Notes under the pieces: model-generated
What the model was told of the DNA's origin: nothing
Database searches by the model: none
The model's input: only the letters and a program-made list of their open reading frames with translations
Assembly (NCBI GenBank): GCA_934167135.1
Contig: CAKPKI010000019.1
Span: 1 to 20,613 of the forward strand
Length of the DNA stretch: 20,613 nt
Source of the DNA: an uncultured Clostridia bacterium
Lineage (GTDB): Bacteria > Bacillota > Clostridia > TANB77 > CAG-508
Reading direction: 5' to 3'
Translations under genes and position numbers: made by a program
In this document: positions 1-8,142 of the stretch, in pieces
Layout: every line of letters begins with the position of its first letter
How positions within the stretch are numbered: position 1 is the first letter of the stretch

Positions 1-73
1 TTTAATTGTTCTGTTACAATATATCAAAAAACTCTTTTTTTTTCAATCAAATTTTGATATTTTTACTTTATTT
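1..73. other. AT-rich window edge downstream of holA
   Basis: This non-coding stretch follows the holA stop. ATATCAAAA (21-29) can pair with TTTTGATAT (52-60) across a 22-nt loop, and on the plus strand the stem is followed by TTTTTA. It could be a weak terminator for a plus-strand gene ending left of the window. The loop is long and the stem is almost all A/T, so this is only suggestive. No reading frame here has an identifiable start or product. Confidence 0.3.
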
Positions 74-1096
74 TTAGCAATAACGACAAAGTATTGCTTC
101 TAAGCCTATATTTAAATCAATTTGTCCTATCTTGTATTTGTAATCTAAATTTTGAAGTTTTTTTATTATATTTCTTAATTCCGAAGTTTTAAATCCTTTA
201 GCTTGTGTTTTATATTTGTTTACTAAAAACATCTGGTTTGGCTTTAATTGCAAGCTTTGAGCTATATCTTTATTATAAAAAATAGCAAGTTTTACAAAAT
301 ATAATTTTTTAAAATGATTATATAGTGTAATAAGTATTTTTTGTATTGGTTCTTTTGATGCTATTAAATTATATAATACTTCCATTGCTTCTTTTACTTT
401 TTTCTGCCCTAAGTTATCTGTTAAATCAAATATAATACTTTCAATTTTTTTTATACATAGTTTGTCTATATCTTGTTTTTGAATTGTGCCATTTTCGCCA
501 GCATATTCTATTAGTTTTCTTATTTCATTTATTAAATCTTGCATATTAGTACCACAACATTCTATTAAATATTGTAGTGTATTTTCTGCAACATTTACTT
601 TATAAGCATTACATATATTTTTTAGTCTTTTTATTATTTGTAAAGGTTTTTGTTCTTCAAAATTGCATACATTCCCTATTTTTTCAATTGTATTATATAT
701 AGAATTTTTTTCAGCCTGATTTTCTACAAAAACTAAGATTACAGCTTCGTTTATCATATCTACATTTTCTTTTAAATAGTTATTTATTTTGTCTTTTACT
801 TCTTTACTTGCTCCTCCGCTTCTACCTTTTACATCTCTTTTAAATATTCCTGTATCTCTGGCTATTATCAGCTTTTTCTCATATCCAAATGCTGGAGTTT
901 CTATGTCTGAAATTAGTTCTTGTATGTTGTTTTCGTCAATATAAATATAATTTATTCCTTTTATTGCTTCTCCAAATACTTTTTTTATTTTATTTAATTG
1001 TTGTTCTAATAAAAAAATTTCTTCTCCATATAATAGATATATTCCTTTTATTTGTCCTTTAATTAATTGTTGTTCTAATTCTTCTATTTTTAACAT
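74..1096 (-). CDS. holA: DNA polymerase III subunit delta (HolA)
   Basis: The 340-residue protein matches the clamp-loader delta subunit in length and pattern. This subunit opens the beta clamp as part of the DnaX complex. The N-terminus has the delta signature IYLLYGEEIFLLEQQLNKI (about residues 18-36), followed by the degenerate AAA+ core, and the C-terminal helical collar covers roughly 210-340. As usual for delta, no Walker A motif is seen. A GTG lies in frame two codons upstream at 1102, but it overlaps the AAGGAG ribosome site. The ATG at 1096 sits 5 nt after AAGGAG and is the better start. The gene follows the debranching-enzyme gene by 51 bp on the same strand, and a hairpin occupies that gap. 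It is the last gene of the murB-side cluster visible here. Confidence 0.9.
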   Translation of the reverse strand: MLKIEELEQQLIKGQIKGIYLLYGEEIFLLEQQLNKIKKVFGEAIKGINYIYIDENNIQELISDIETPAFGYEKKLIIARDTGIFKRDVKGRSGGASKEVKDKINNYLKENVDMINEAVILVFVENQAEKNSIYNTIEKIGNVCNFEEQKPLQIIKRLKNICNAYKVNVAENTLQYLIECCGTNMQDLINEIRKLIEYAGENGTIQKQDIDKLCIKKIESIIFDLTDNLGQKKVKEAMEVLYNLIASKEPIQKILITLYNHFKKLYFVKLAIFYNKDIAQSLQLKPNQMFLVNKYKTQAKGFKTSELRNIIKKLQNLDYKYKIGQIDLNIGLEAILCRYC

Positions 1097-1111
1097 ATTC
1101 ACTCCTTATAT

Positions 1112-1143
1112 AAGGGCAAATAGAATTATGTTCCTTTGCCCTT
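1112..1143. other. Hairpin between the debranching gene and holA
   Basis: AAGGGCAAA (1112-1120) pairs perfectly with TTTGCCCTT (1135-1143) around a 14-nt loop. On the minus strand the stem begins 4 nt after the debranching-gene stop and ends 4 nt before the holA Shine-Dalgarno sequence. Its 3' flank belongs to the self-complementary CCTTATATAAGG, so pairing could also touch that site. It lacks a U-tract on the minus strand and so is not a standard terminator for the upstream gene. It may act as an mRNA end or stability element, or tune holA translation. Confidence 0.5.
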
Positions 1144-1147
1144 TTAG

Positions 1148-3178
1148 TTATTTTTTCATAATTATTCTAAATACTTCTGCTACACTCCAAGCTTGTGCTA
1201 TAGCTCCTTTTGGTAAATATGGTTTTTTAGAATCATATATTTCTGCAATACTACCTATACAACCTCTTTCGTTTATTTCTCTAGAAAATGTTGTTGTAAC
1301 ATTTTCTATAAACTTTTCTAATTGTGTTTCATATGTTTCTTTATCTTTTTTATTTTTACTATTTGTTGCTAAACATTTTAATGCATTATAATATGGTCCT
1401 AATAGCCAAGTCCAAGTAATTCCTTGGTGATAACTAAAATCTCTCCTACATCCATCACCTTGATATATTTCTACATAGTTTTCTTCACCTTTTGCTAAAC
1501 TTTTTAGTCCATAATTGTTTAATAGTTTTTTAGTAACAGTTTCTAACATATTCTTTGCCTCTTCTGATGCTGGATTTAATACAGGATATGTTAAACTTAA
1601 TGAAAATAATTGGTTTGGCCTAATTTTGCTATCTCCAATTACATCATATAAACATTTTCTACGTTTGTTATAAAATTGATTCTGATATGATTTTTTACAT
1701 TTTGTCGCCATTTTTTCATATTTTTTAGATTTTTCTAATTCATTATTTTTTAATGCTAATTTTTGCATTATTTTTAACGCATTATACCACATTGCATTTA
1801 TTTCTACTGCCTTACCATTACGTGGTGTAACTGCTATTCCTGCATATTTTGCATCCATCCATGTATTTTGCGTATTTTCTGTTCCTGAAACTATTAATCC
1901 ATCAGAGTCTAAATAAATATTATTATCATCTAAATTTGTTCCTTTAGAATAATTTTCTATTATATTTTCCATTTTAGGATAAATATCTTGCATTATAAAG
2001 TTATAGTCTTCTGTATATTTTAAATATTTTTCAACTTGTTCAAAAAATAGTAATGATGCATCAACACTATTATATAATGTTCTATAATCATCTTCACTAT
2101 ATGTATTTGGTATTAATCCATATTTTATATCTCTAATACAGTGTTGCAATACTTTCTTTGCTTTGTCATATCTTTTTGGTACTAAAAATAATCCTTCGAA
2201 AGATATCAGAGTATCTCTCATCCAGTCTAAAAACCATGGATATCCAGCAATTGCAGAATATGTATTAAATAATGGTCTTTTTATTATAAAATTGTCACTT
2301 GCTATTAAAAAACTCTTTATTAATTCATCTCTTTGTTTTTCTTTCTCAGTTTTGTTTTCTTTTACTATGTCTATAAGTCCTGATTTATTAAAATCTTTGT
2401 TTAGTCTTGCTTTTTCTTTTATTATTAATGCTCTTGCATCTAATTCTTCTATATTTTCTTCTGTAGAACATATAAAAGAAATTTCTTTTTCTTCGTTTGG
2501 TTCTAATTCTATTTCATATCTACCTGGAATAACATGATTTTCTTCTGGTTCAAACCCTCTTTTTTCTTCTTCTATATAAAACATATTGTAAAAAATATCA
2601 TTTTCATGTTTTATATATTTTCCATCATTAATTGCCATATAAATAGGATTTCCATTGTCTATTTCAACTTCTAGTTTTTTATCTCTCATTTTTTGTTTTA
2701 CATCAAATATATGATTTTTGTTTATTCCATGTGCATTTCTAAAGTTCATTACTGGTGCTAATATTAATTTCGCTGGTTTATTTCCATTTTCTATTTTGTA
2801 ATATACTCCTACTGTATTTTTAAAATGTTCCATACAAATTGTTTTTGTTACTTTTACATCTTCTACCTTATATTCAAATACTGGTAATATTTCTTTTGTA
2901 AAACTTTCTTGGTATTTAAATCCTTGAGATATATAATTTTTACCTATATTTGTGAATAATTCATATTTTTTCTGGTTGATTTCTATACTTTCATCTAATT
3001 TTGATAGTATTAACCTTCTCCTTGCTGGAGGAATTATTGGTACAACTAATAACCCATGATATTTTCGTGTATTTGCTCCTATTATTGTTGATGATGCAAA
3101 ACCTCCTATACCATTTGTTATTATCCATTCTCTTTCTAAAGATTTTTCTAAACTTAGATTTTCTTTGGAATATTTCAT
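1148..3178 (-). CDS. Amylo-alpha-1,6-glucosidase (glycogen-debranching type, GH133-like)
   Basis: The 676-residue protein is a bacterial glycogen-debranching-type glucosidase that removes alpha-1,6-linked glucose at branch points. The N-terminal beta domain carries NGIGGFASSTIIGANTRKYH (residues 22-41), the bacterial GDE_N signature. The (alpha/alpha)6 catalytic domain follows from about 280, with GYPWFLDWMRDTLISFEGL (312-330), TWMDAKY (439-445), IRPNQLFSLSL (519-529) and QGITWTWLLGPY (585-596). No GH13 transferase domain is present, as expected for short bacterial forms. There is no signal peptide, so it is probably cytoplasmic and acts on stored glycogen. The ATG is preceded by AAGGAG with an 8-nt spacer. 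It lies 31 bp downstream of the YvcK-like gene on the same strand and is probably cotranscribed. No glycogen synthesis genes are in the window. The substrate is inferred from the family. Confidence 0.88.
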   Translation of the reverse strand: MKYSKENLSLEKSLEREWIITNGIGGFASSTIIGANTRKYHGLLVVPIIPPARRRLILSKLDESIEINQKKYELFTNIGKNYISQGFKYQESFTKEILPVFEYKVEDVKVTKTICMEHFKNTVGVYYKIENGNKPAKLILAPVMNFRNAHGINKNHIFDVKQKMRDKKLEVEIDNGNPIYMAINDGKYIKHENDIFYNMFYIEEEKRGFEPEENHVIPGRYEIELEPNEEKEISFICSTEENIEELDARALIIKEKARLNKDFNKSGLIDIVKENKTEKEKQRDELIKSFLIASDNFIIKRPLFNTYSAIAGYPWFLDWMRDTLISFEGLFLVPKRYDKAKKVLQHCIRDIKYGLIPNTYSEDDYRTLYNSVDASLLFFEQVEKYLKYTEDYNFIMQDIYPKMENIIENYSKGTNLDDNNIYLDSDGLIVSGTENTQNTWMDAKYAGIAVTPRNGKAVEINAMWYNALKIMQKLALKNNELEKSKKYEKMATKCKKSYQNQFYNKRRKCLYDVIGDSKIRPNQLFSLSLTYPVLNPASEEAKNMLETVTKKLLNNYGLKSLAKGEENYVEIYQGDGCRRDFSYHQGITWTWLLGPYYNALKCLATNSKNKKDKETYETQLEKFIENVTTTFSREINERGCIGSIAEIYDSKKPYLPKGAIAQAWSVAEVFRIIMKK

Positions 3179-3209
3179 ACCTTTTTCTCCTTCCCATGTA
3201 ACTTAATTA

Positions 3210-4730
3210 TTATCTTCTGTTATTTTTTGCTTTACTTCTATTTTCTGATTCTTTAATTGATTTTATTCTTTCACTATATTTAGCACTAAATTTACTTTGT
3301 TTTTTACTTCTATCTTTTTGGTTTGGATTAATTCCTTTCTTTTTAGCCTTTTTCTCTTTTTTTCTTTTTTCCTTTTTTAGTCTATCAATCCTTTTATCTG
3401 ATTGTAATTTTGCATTTAACATTATATATGCTGGGTCACTTTCTTTGTCTTGATATTTCATGTCATTACATATTAATGTTATTGCTGATTCTGCAATCAT
3501 ATATGGGTCATGTCTTATCTTTCCTTCATTTATTGTTGATATATTTTTCTTTATGAATTTTATCCTTTTTAATGCTGGATCATTTATTTTTTGTTCTACT
3601 AAATCTGCTCCCTCTCTATTGTACATTTTAATATATTCTGGGATTACTTCTCCTGTATCGTAAATACAATAATCTATTAACCCTTCTCCACAATGTTCTA
3701 TTATTGCTTTTATATGGTCTTGAACAGAGTAATCGTCTGTTTGTCCTGGTTCTGTCATAATATTATTTACATATATTTTTATTGCTTTACTCTCTCTTAT
3801 TGCTTTTGCTACTCCATTCACTAATAGGTTTGGTATTATATTTGTGTATAAACTTCCTGGCCCTATAATAATACTGTCTGCTTCTTTTATTGCTTCTAAC
3901 ACTCCTGGTGCTGGCTTACAGTTTGATGGTTTTAAAAATACTCTGTTTATTTTTGTCATTTTATCATTTACTATTTCTGGTATTTTATCTTTTTCTTCTA
4001 CAATATATCCATTTTCTAGTTCAGCACAAATCTTCATTTCTTCTGTGGTTACTGGTTTTACTTTACCTGTTATTTTAAAAACAGAATTGCTTTTTTCTAT
4101 TGATATTGTATCATTTTTGTATATTTCTTTCATTGCAGTAAAGTATATATCTGAAAATTTTAGTCCTCTTAAATTTTCATTTATCATCTCATGATTTAAC
4201 AATGTTTCTAGTTCGTTTGATTCACTTGATGAAAGTGCTGCTATACTATCTTTTACTTCTTCAAATGGTAATTCTGTTTTTAATGTTCTTCTTGAATTAT
4301 TAGGTTGTTTACCATATTCTGAAACTGCAACTATTGCAGTTATGTTATCAGTGTATCTTTTCATTCCGGTTAGAACTGTATCTAATCCTGCTCCTCCACC
4401 TATTGCAACTATTTTAGGTCCTTTGTCATATATTGTTCTATCAAATATTAAAGATTTTACATTTACATTTTTTTTATTTTTCATTCTATCATCTGTTGCT
4501 TCTATAAATAATTCCATATTTCTTTTGTTTAAAAATATTAGTCCTAATACTATGCATGTAAAACCTATTACAAATATTACTATTACTTTTCCAGCATCTA
4601 TAAATTCCATTTCTTTTTGTACTAGTATTTTTGCAATACCATAACATGTTAATACAATTCCTAAAAGTATTAAAAATATCCATCTTTTCATTTTAGAACT
4701 TGATTTTAACCAGTGTGTTACTCCATTCAT
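3210..4730 (-). CDS. yvcK: Membrane-anchored YvcK/CofD-family protein, divergent N-terminal motifs
   Basis: This 506-residue member of the YvcK (gluconeogenesis factor/CofD-like) family is related to proteins that bind UDP-sugars and support cell shape and wall synthesis. Two TM segments (about 16-34 and 46-67) precede the Rossmann-type domain with KIVAIGGGAGL (106-116). The C-terminal family motifs are intact: IIGPGSLYTNIIPNLLV (288-304), NNIMTEPGQTD (322-332) and IRHDP (405-409). The usual DDGGSSG loop is replaced by VSEYGKQPNNSRR (136-148), and the following GDIRN-type and SFGN-type segments are also changed. The tail from about 444 is Lys/Arg-rich and probably disordered or bound to nucleic acid or lipid. 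The start is the first ATG after AAGAAAGGA. It follows murB by 18 bp. The classical rapZ and whiA neighbours are absent. Family assignment is firm; biochemical function is uncertain. Confidence 0.85.
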   Translation of the reverse strand: MNGVTHWLKSSSKMKRWIFLILLGIVLTCYGIAKILVQKEMEFIDAGKVIVIFVIGFTCIVLGLIFLNKRNMELFIEATDDRMKNKKNVNVKSLIFDRTIYDKGPKIVAIGGGAGLDTVLTGMKRYTDNITAIVAVSEYGKQPNNSRRTLKTELPFEEVKDSIAALSSSESNELETLLNHEMINENLRGLKFSDIYFTAMKEIYKNDTISIEKSNSVFKITGKVKPVTTEEMKICAELENGYIVEEKDKIPEIVNDKMTKINRVFLKPSNCKPAPGVLEAIKEADSIIIGPGSLYTNIIPNLLVNGVAKAIRESKAIKIYVNNIMTEPGQTDDYSVQDHIKAIIEHCGEGLIDYCIYDTGEVIPEYIKMYNREGADLVEQKINDPALKRIKFIKKNISTINEGKIRHDPYMIAESAITLICNDMKYQDKESDPAYIMLNAKLQSDKRIDRLKKEKRKKEKKAKKKGINPNQKDRSKKQSKFSAKYSERIKSIKESENRSKAKNNRR

Positions 4731-4748
4731 TTTTTCTTTCCTTTCTTT

Positions 4749-5648
4749 TTATATTATTTCAATTTCTTTTTCTATTTTCTTTCCAAATTTGTTATATACT
4801 TGTTTTTCTGTATATTCCATTAATTTTAGAACATCTTTTGCTGTTGCATTATCTTTATTAATAATAAATCCAGCATGTTTTTCTGATATTTGAGCTCCTC
4901 CTATTTTATACCCTTTTAATCCACATTCATCTATTAGTTTTGCAGTTATAAAGTCTGTTCCTCTTTTAAATGTACTTCCTGCACTTGGATATTCTATTGG
5001 TTGTTTTTCTTTTCTGTAGTTTGCATATTCTGTCATTTTTTCTTTTATTTCTTCACTTTTTCCTTTTTTTAACTCAATTTGTGTTTCTACTATTATATAA
5101 TCTTTTTCTGAAAATAAACTTTTTCTATATTCAAATTTTGCCTCTTCGTTTGATATTGTATGTATTTCACCATCTCTATCTATATATGTTATGCTTTTTA
5201 CAATATCTTTCATTTCGCTTCCATGTGCTCCAGCATTCATTCTTATTGCTCCACCTATTGTTCCTGGTATGCCAGATGCAAATTCTACCCCAGTGAAATC
5301 TTCTTTTAAACATTTTTGTGCTAATGTTCCAAGTTTTATTCCGCTTCCAATTGTTAGTTTTACAATATTATCTTTTATTTCTTTATTTATTTTTTCTATT
5401 TCGATTTTTAATACTATTCCTTTTATTCCTTCATCTGAAACTAATATATTGCTTCCATTTCCTATAATAGTTAATTTTATTTCATTTTTTTTTGCATATT
5501 TTAATATTTCTTTTAATTGCTCTTCATTTTTTATTTTTATAAAACATTCTGCTGGTCCACCAATTTTAAATGATGTATGTTTTTTCATTGGTTCATTTAT
5601 ATAAATATTTTCTTTGGGTATAATTTCTTGAATTTCAATAACATTCAT
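4749..5648 (-). CDS. murB: UDP-N-acetylenolpyruvoylglucosamine reductase (MurB)
   Basis: MurB reduces UDP-GlcNAc-enolpyruvate to UDP-MurNAc using NADPH and FAD, in the cytoplasmic phase of peptidoglycan synthesis. The 299-residue length is normal for the Gram-positive type. FAD-binding motifs are IGNGSNILVSD (62-72) and SGIPGTIGGAIRMNAGAHG (125-143). FEYRKS (172-177) holds the substrate-binding Arg, and PSAGSTFKR (221-229) holds the proton-donor Ser position. LIDECGLKGYKIGGAQIS and HAGFIIN complete the C-terminal domain, with a Glu near the end (KEIEII) in the expected catalytic region. AAGGAGGG lies 6 nt before the ATG, a strong ribosome site. It is the first gene of the minus-strand cluster murB-yvcK-debranching enzyme-holA and is divergent from nfeD. 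Confidence 0.95.
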   Translation of the reverse strand: MNVIEIQEIIPKENIYINEPMKKHTSFKIGGPAECFIKIKNEEQLKEILKYAKKNEIKLTIIGNGSNILVSDEGIKGIVLKIEIEKINKEIKDNIVKLTIGSGIKLGTLAQKCLKEDFTGVEFASGIPGTIGGAIRMNAGAHGSEMKDIVKSITYIDRDGEIHTISNEEAKFEYRKSLFSEKDYIIVETQIELKKGKSEEIKEKMTEYANYRKEKQPIEYPSAGSTFKRGTDFITAKLIDECGLKGYKIGGAQISEKHAGFIINKDNATAKDVLKLMEYTEKQVYNKFGKKIEKEIEII

Positions 5649-5672
5649 AATTTTCCCTCCTTGACCTTTCCA

Positions 5673-5701
5673 ATCTTATCATTTTTTTCCTAATTTTACA
5701 A
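5673..5701 (-). promoter_or_regulatory. Probable sigma-A promoter for the murB cluster
   Basis: On the minus strand, TTGTAA (5701-5696) is followed after 17 nt by TAAGAT (5678-5673), about 25 nt before the murB ATG. Spacing is ideal but both hexamers match the consensus only partly. It is back-to-back with the nfeD promoter. Confidence 0.4.
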
Positions 5702-5720
5702 TAATTTTTACTAAATCTCT

Positions 5721-5748
5721 TTGAATTTTATAAAATTTATAGTATAAT
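5721..5748 (+). promoter_or_regulatory. Sigma-A promoter for nfeD-qmcA
   Basis: TTGAAT (5721-5726) and a perfect TATAAT (5743-5748) are separated by 16 nt, about 45 nt before the nfeD ATG. This is the only good plus-strand promoter in the divergent interval. Confidence 0.7.
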
Positions 5749-5793
5749 ATAAATGTGTAAAATTTAATTTTTTTCACGATTGGAGGTTTTATT

Positions 5794-6234
5794 ATGTGGC
5801 AATTATGGCTAATAGCTTCTGGTGTATTTTTTGTTATAGAAATATTCACTGTGGGCTTTTTAATATTCTGGTTAGGAGTTTCTGCACTATTTGCAATGTT
5901 GATAAGCTTTTTTACTAGCAATATTATTATTCAAACTAGTGTGTTTGTTGTTTTATCAGGTTTACTTATTTTTGCTACAAGACCTTTAGCTGATAAAATT
6001 GTAAAAAAAGATACAACACCAACAAATGTTTATTCACTTGTTGGAAAAAAAGGAATTGTTGTTGAGGATATTAATTCACTTACTGGAACAGGTCAAATCA
6101 AGGCTGAAGGCGAAGTATGGTCTGCTAAAAGTAAAGAACAATTAAATATCCCTAAAGGAACAGAAATTGAAATTGAAAGCATTGAGGGTGTTAAAGCTTT
6201 TGTAAAGCCAATAAATATAACATCTAATATTTAG
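5794..6234 (+). CDS. NfeD-like membrane protein
   Basis: This 146-residue short-form NfeD protein lacks the ClpP-like protease domain of long NfeD. Closely spaced hydrophobic segments cover about residues 5-65. The soluble C-terminal half (about 80-142; YSLVGKKGIVVEDI, GQIKAEGEVWSAKS, IPKGTEIEIESIEG, AFVKPI) has the pattern of the NfeD OB-fold domain. Short NfeD proteins are commonly paired with SPFH/stomatin proteins and act in membrane organisation or quality control. That is the arrangement here, with the SPFH gene 55 bp downstream on the same strand. TGGAGG lies 7 nt before the ATG and a sigma-A-like promoter lies just upstream. Family assignment is firm; the precise role is inferred from the pair. 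Confidence 0.85.
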   Translation: MWQLWLIASGVFFVIEIFTVGFLIFWLGVSALFAMLISFFTSNIIIQTSVFVVLSGLLIFATRPLADKIVKKDTTPTNVYSLVGKKGIVVEDINSLTGTGQIKAEGEVWSAKSKEQLNIPKGTEIEIESIEGVKAFVKPINITSNI

Positions 6235-6258
6235 TTAATTTAATTTAAAATATTTTTA

Positions 6259-6275
6259 AGCAAGCAAAACTTGCT
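6259..6275 (+). other. Small hairpin abutting the qmcA ribosome site
   Basis: AGCAAG (6259-6264) pairs with CTTGCT (6270-6275) around a 5-nt loop. It ends immediately before the AGAAGGAGG ribosome site of the SPFH gene. It may stabilise the downstream mRNA or keep the ribosome site open. No U-tract follows, so it is not a terminator. Confidence 0.45.
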
Positions 6276-6289
6276 AGAAGGAGGAAATT

Positions 6290-7192
6290 ATGTACTTTTT
6301 ACTTGCATTACTTGTTATAATAGTAATCATAGCAGTTAAATCAATCAAAGTTGTTAGACAATCTGAGGTGTATATTATAGAAAGGTTAGGTAGATTTCAT
6401 AAAGTTGCAGACGCTGGTCTTACAATAATAATACCATTTTTTGACCATGTTAGAAGTGTTGTTAGTTTAAAACAACAAACAATGGATGTTCCACCTCAAG
6501 GAGTTATTACTAAAGATAATGTTACAATTACAATAGATACTGTTGTATTTTATCAAATTACAGACCCAGCTAAGGCAGTTTATGAAATTCAAAGTCTAAA
6601 AAAAGGTATTGAATATCTAGCAATAACAACAATTCGTGATATAGTTGGAAAAATGGATTTAGATGAAACATTTAGTTCTAGAGATGGAATTAATACAAAA
6701 TTAAGAACAATTCTTGATGATGCAACAGATAGATGGGGTTGTAAAATTGATAGAGTTGAAATAAAAGATATTACACCACCGGCTGATATCAGAGATGCTA
6801 TGGAAAAACAAATGAATGCTGAAAGAAATAAAAGAGCTTTAATTCTAGAAGCTGAAGCTCAAAAACAATCAGCAGTTACTATTGCAGAAGGTAAAAAACA
6901 AGCTGCTATCTTAGAGGCAGAGGCTGATAGAGAAGCTAGAATTCGTAGAGCAGCCGGTGAAGCTCAAGCTATAAAATCAGTTGCAGAAGCTAAAGCAAAA
7001 GAAATTTCAATGGTTTATGATGCCATAAAGTCTTCTGACCCTGATGAAAAACTTGTTCAAATTAAATCACTTGAAGCTCTTGAAGAAATTGCAAAAGGAG
7101 ATGCAAATAAAGTATTTATACCATTTGAAGCAACTAGTGCCTTAAGTAGTTTAGGTGCTGCTAAAGAAATGTTCAAAGATGACAAAAAATAA
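6290..7192 (+). CDS. qmcA: SPFH/Band 7 protein, QmcA/stomatin type
   Basis: This 300-residue membrane scaffold protein is of the stomatin/QmcA type. One N-terminal TM segment (about 2-18) is followed by the SPFH domain. Its family motifs are IERLGRFHKVADAGLTIIIP (30-49), MDVPPQGVITKDNVTITID and REATL-like AITTIRDIVGKMDLDE. A long Ala/Glu-rich coiled coil covers about 170-250 (MNAERNKRALILEAEAQKQ, ILEAEADREARIRRAAGEAQ), where such proteins oligomerise. Members form large membrane-bound cages or microdomains and influence membrane proteases such as FtsH. It follows nfeD and almost certainly shares its transcript. GGAGG precedes the ATG by about 5 nt. The symbol is by family resemblance; the Gram-positive counterpart could carry another name. 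Confidence 0.88.
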   Translation: MYFLLALLVIIVIIAVKSIKVVRQSEVYIIERLGRFHKVADAGLTIIIPFFDHVRSVVSLKQQTMDVPPQGVITKDNVTITIDTVVFYQITDPAKAVYEIQSLKKGIEYLAITTIRDIVGKMDLDETFSSRDGINTKLRTILDDATDRWGCKIDRVEIKDITPPADIRDAMEKQMNAERNKRALILEAEAQKQSAVTIAEGKKQAAILEAEADREARIRRAAGEAQAIKSVAEAKAKEISMVYDAIKSSDPDEKLVQIKSLEALEEIAKGDANKVFIPFEATSALSSLGAAKEMFKDDKK

Positions 7193-7229
7193 AAGAAGGT
7201 TAAGTTTTCTTAATCTTCTTTTATTTTTT
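7191..7229. terminator. Bidirectional intrinsic terminator, qmcA / CDF exporter
   Basis: A 14-bp stem pairs 7191-7204 with 7209-7222 (one G-T pair) around a TTTT loop. On the plus strand it is followed by ATTTTTT; on the minus strand by TTATTTTTTG. It begins at the last bases of the qmcA stop and ends at the CDF stop, so it serves both convergent genes. Confidence 0.85.
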
Positions 7230-8106
7230 ATTTACTCTCATTTTCTTCATATGGTTCAACATGAACAATTGCTTTATATACATTTTCTAATTCTGATATA
7301 TTATTTTCTAATTTATCTGCCAGTTTATGACTTTCTATAGTCGTAATATTTCCATCTACTTCAATTGTTAAAAAAACTATATATTGATATCCTACAGGAG
7401 CTGACGAAATATTATTTACATTTTTTATTTCTTTATATGTGTGAATTACATTCATTATAGTGTCTTTTGTTTTATCATCAACAGATTTATCCATTAATAT
7501 ATTATAACTTTCTATAAAAATTTCTATTCCTGTTTTACAAATCCATGCAGATATACAAATACCAACAATACTGTCAAACCAATTAATTCCTTTTAATGAT
7601 AATAGTATAGATATTAATGTAAATGTTGTTATTATACAGTCATTCCTATGGTCTTGCATGCTTGCTTCTAACAATATGTTCTTACATTTTTTATATACTT
7701 TTTTAGTATATATGTATAATATTAATTTTGTTGTTATTGTAAAAATACATACTATAACAAGCCACCATGAAAATGCTATCTCGTTTCCTTTAAATAATGT
7801 TATTATTGCGTCTATAATTGTTTTAACTGATACTACTATCATTGAGATTGCAATAAATAGCGAAAAAATATATTCTGCTTTTCCATGTCCAAAATTATGG
7901 TCATCATCTCCTGGTACACTTGCAATTTTATTTCCTATAAATGTCATAAGAGAAGCAAATATATCACCAGCACTGTTTATACAGTCTGCTATCATCGCTT
8001 GACTTTTACTTGTAAATGCAACTATTGCTTTAAATGCTAGTAAAAATATATTTCCTATCATTCCATACATTCCAGCTTTTTTGGTTACTTGATACCTATC
8101 TTCCAT
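7228..8106 (-). CDS. Cation diffusion facilitator (CDF) metal exporter, Mn-type site
   Basis: This 292-residue CDF-family divalent metal/proton antiporter of the plasma membrane has about six TM segments up to residue 200 and a cytoplasmic C-terminal metallochaperone-like domain (about 208-285, with HTYKEIKNVNNISSAPVG). The TM2 site reads N44-SAG-D48 (NxxxD) and the TM5 site reads D152-HRN-D156 (DxxxD). From family knowledge the NxxxD/DxxxD pair is typical of manganese exporters rather than the Zn-type HxxxD. The conserved linker DDDHNFGHGKAEY lies between TM2 and TM3. GGAGGT precedes the ATG by 6 nt. It lies 36 bp after the small one-TM gene on the same strand, so they are likely cotranscribed. 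Transport of Mn(II) is inferred from the residues; Fe or Zn are possible. Confidence 0.88.
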   Translation of the reverse strand: MEDRYQVTKKAGMYGMIGNIFLLAFKAIVAFTSKSQAMIADCINSAGDIFASLMTFIGNKIASVPGDDDHNFGHGKAEYIFSLFIAISMIVVSVKTIIDAIITLFKGNEIAFSWWLVIVCIFTITTKLILYIYTKKVYKKCKNILLEASMQDHRNDCIITTFTLISILLSLKGINWFDSIVGICISAWICKTGIEIFIESYNILMDKSVDDKTKDTIMNVIHTYKEIKNVNNISSAPVGYQYIVFLTIEVDGNITTIESHKLADKLENNISELENVYKAIVHVEPYEENESK

Positions 8107-8142
8107 TAATTTACCTCCAATTGAATTAAAGATGAATATCTT

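Noticed and set aside
5679..5921. An 80-aa minus-strand frame overlapping the nfeD start
   Set aside because: No family pattern, overlaps the divergent promoters and the nfeD coding start; it is an opposite-strand shadow.
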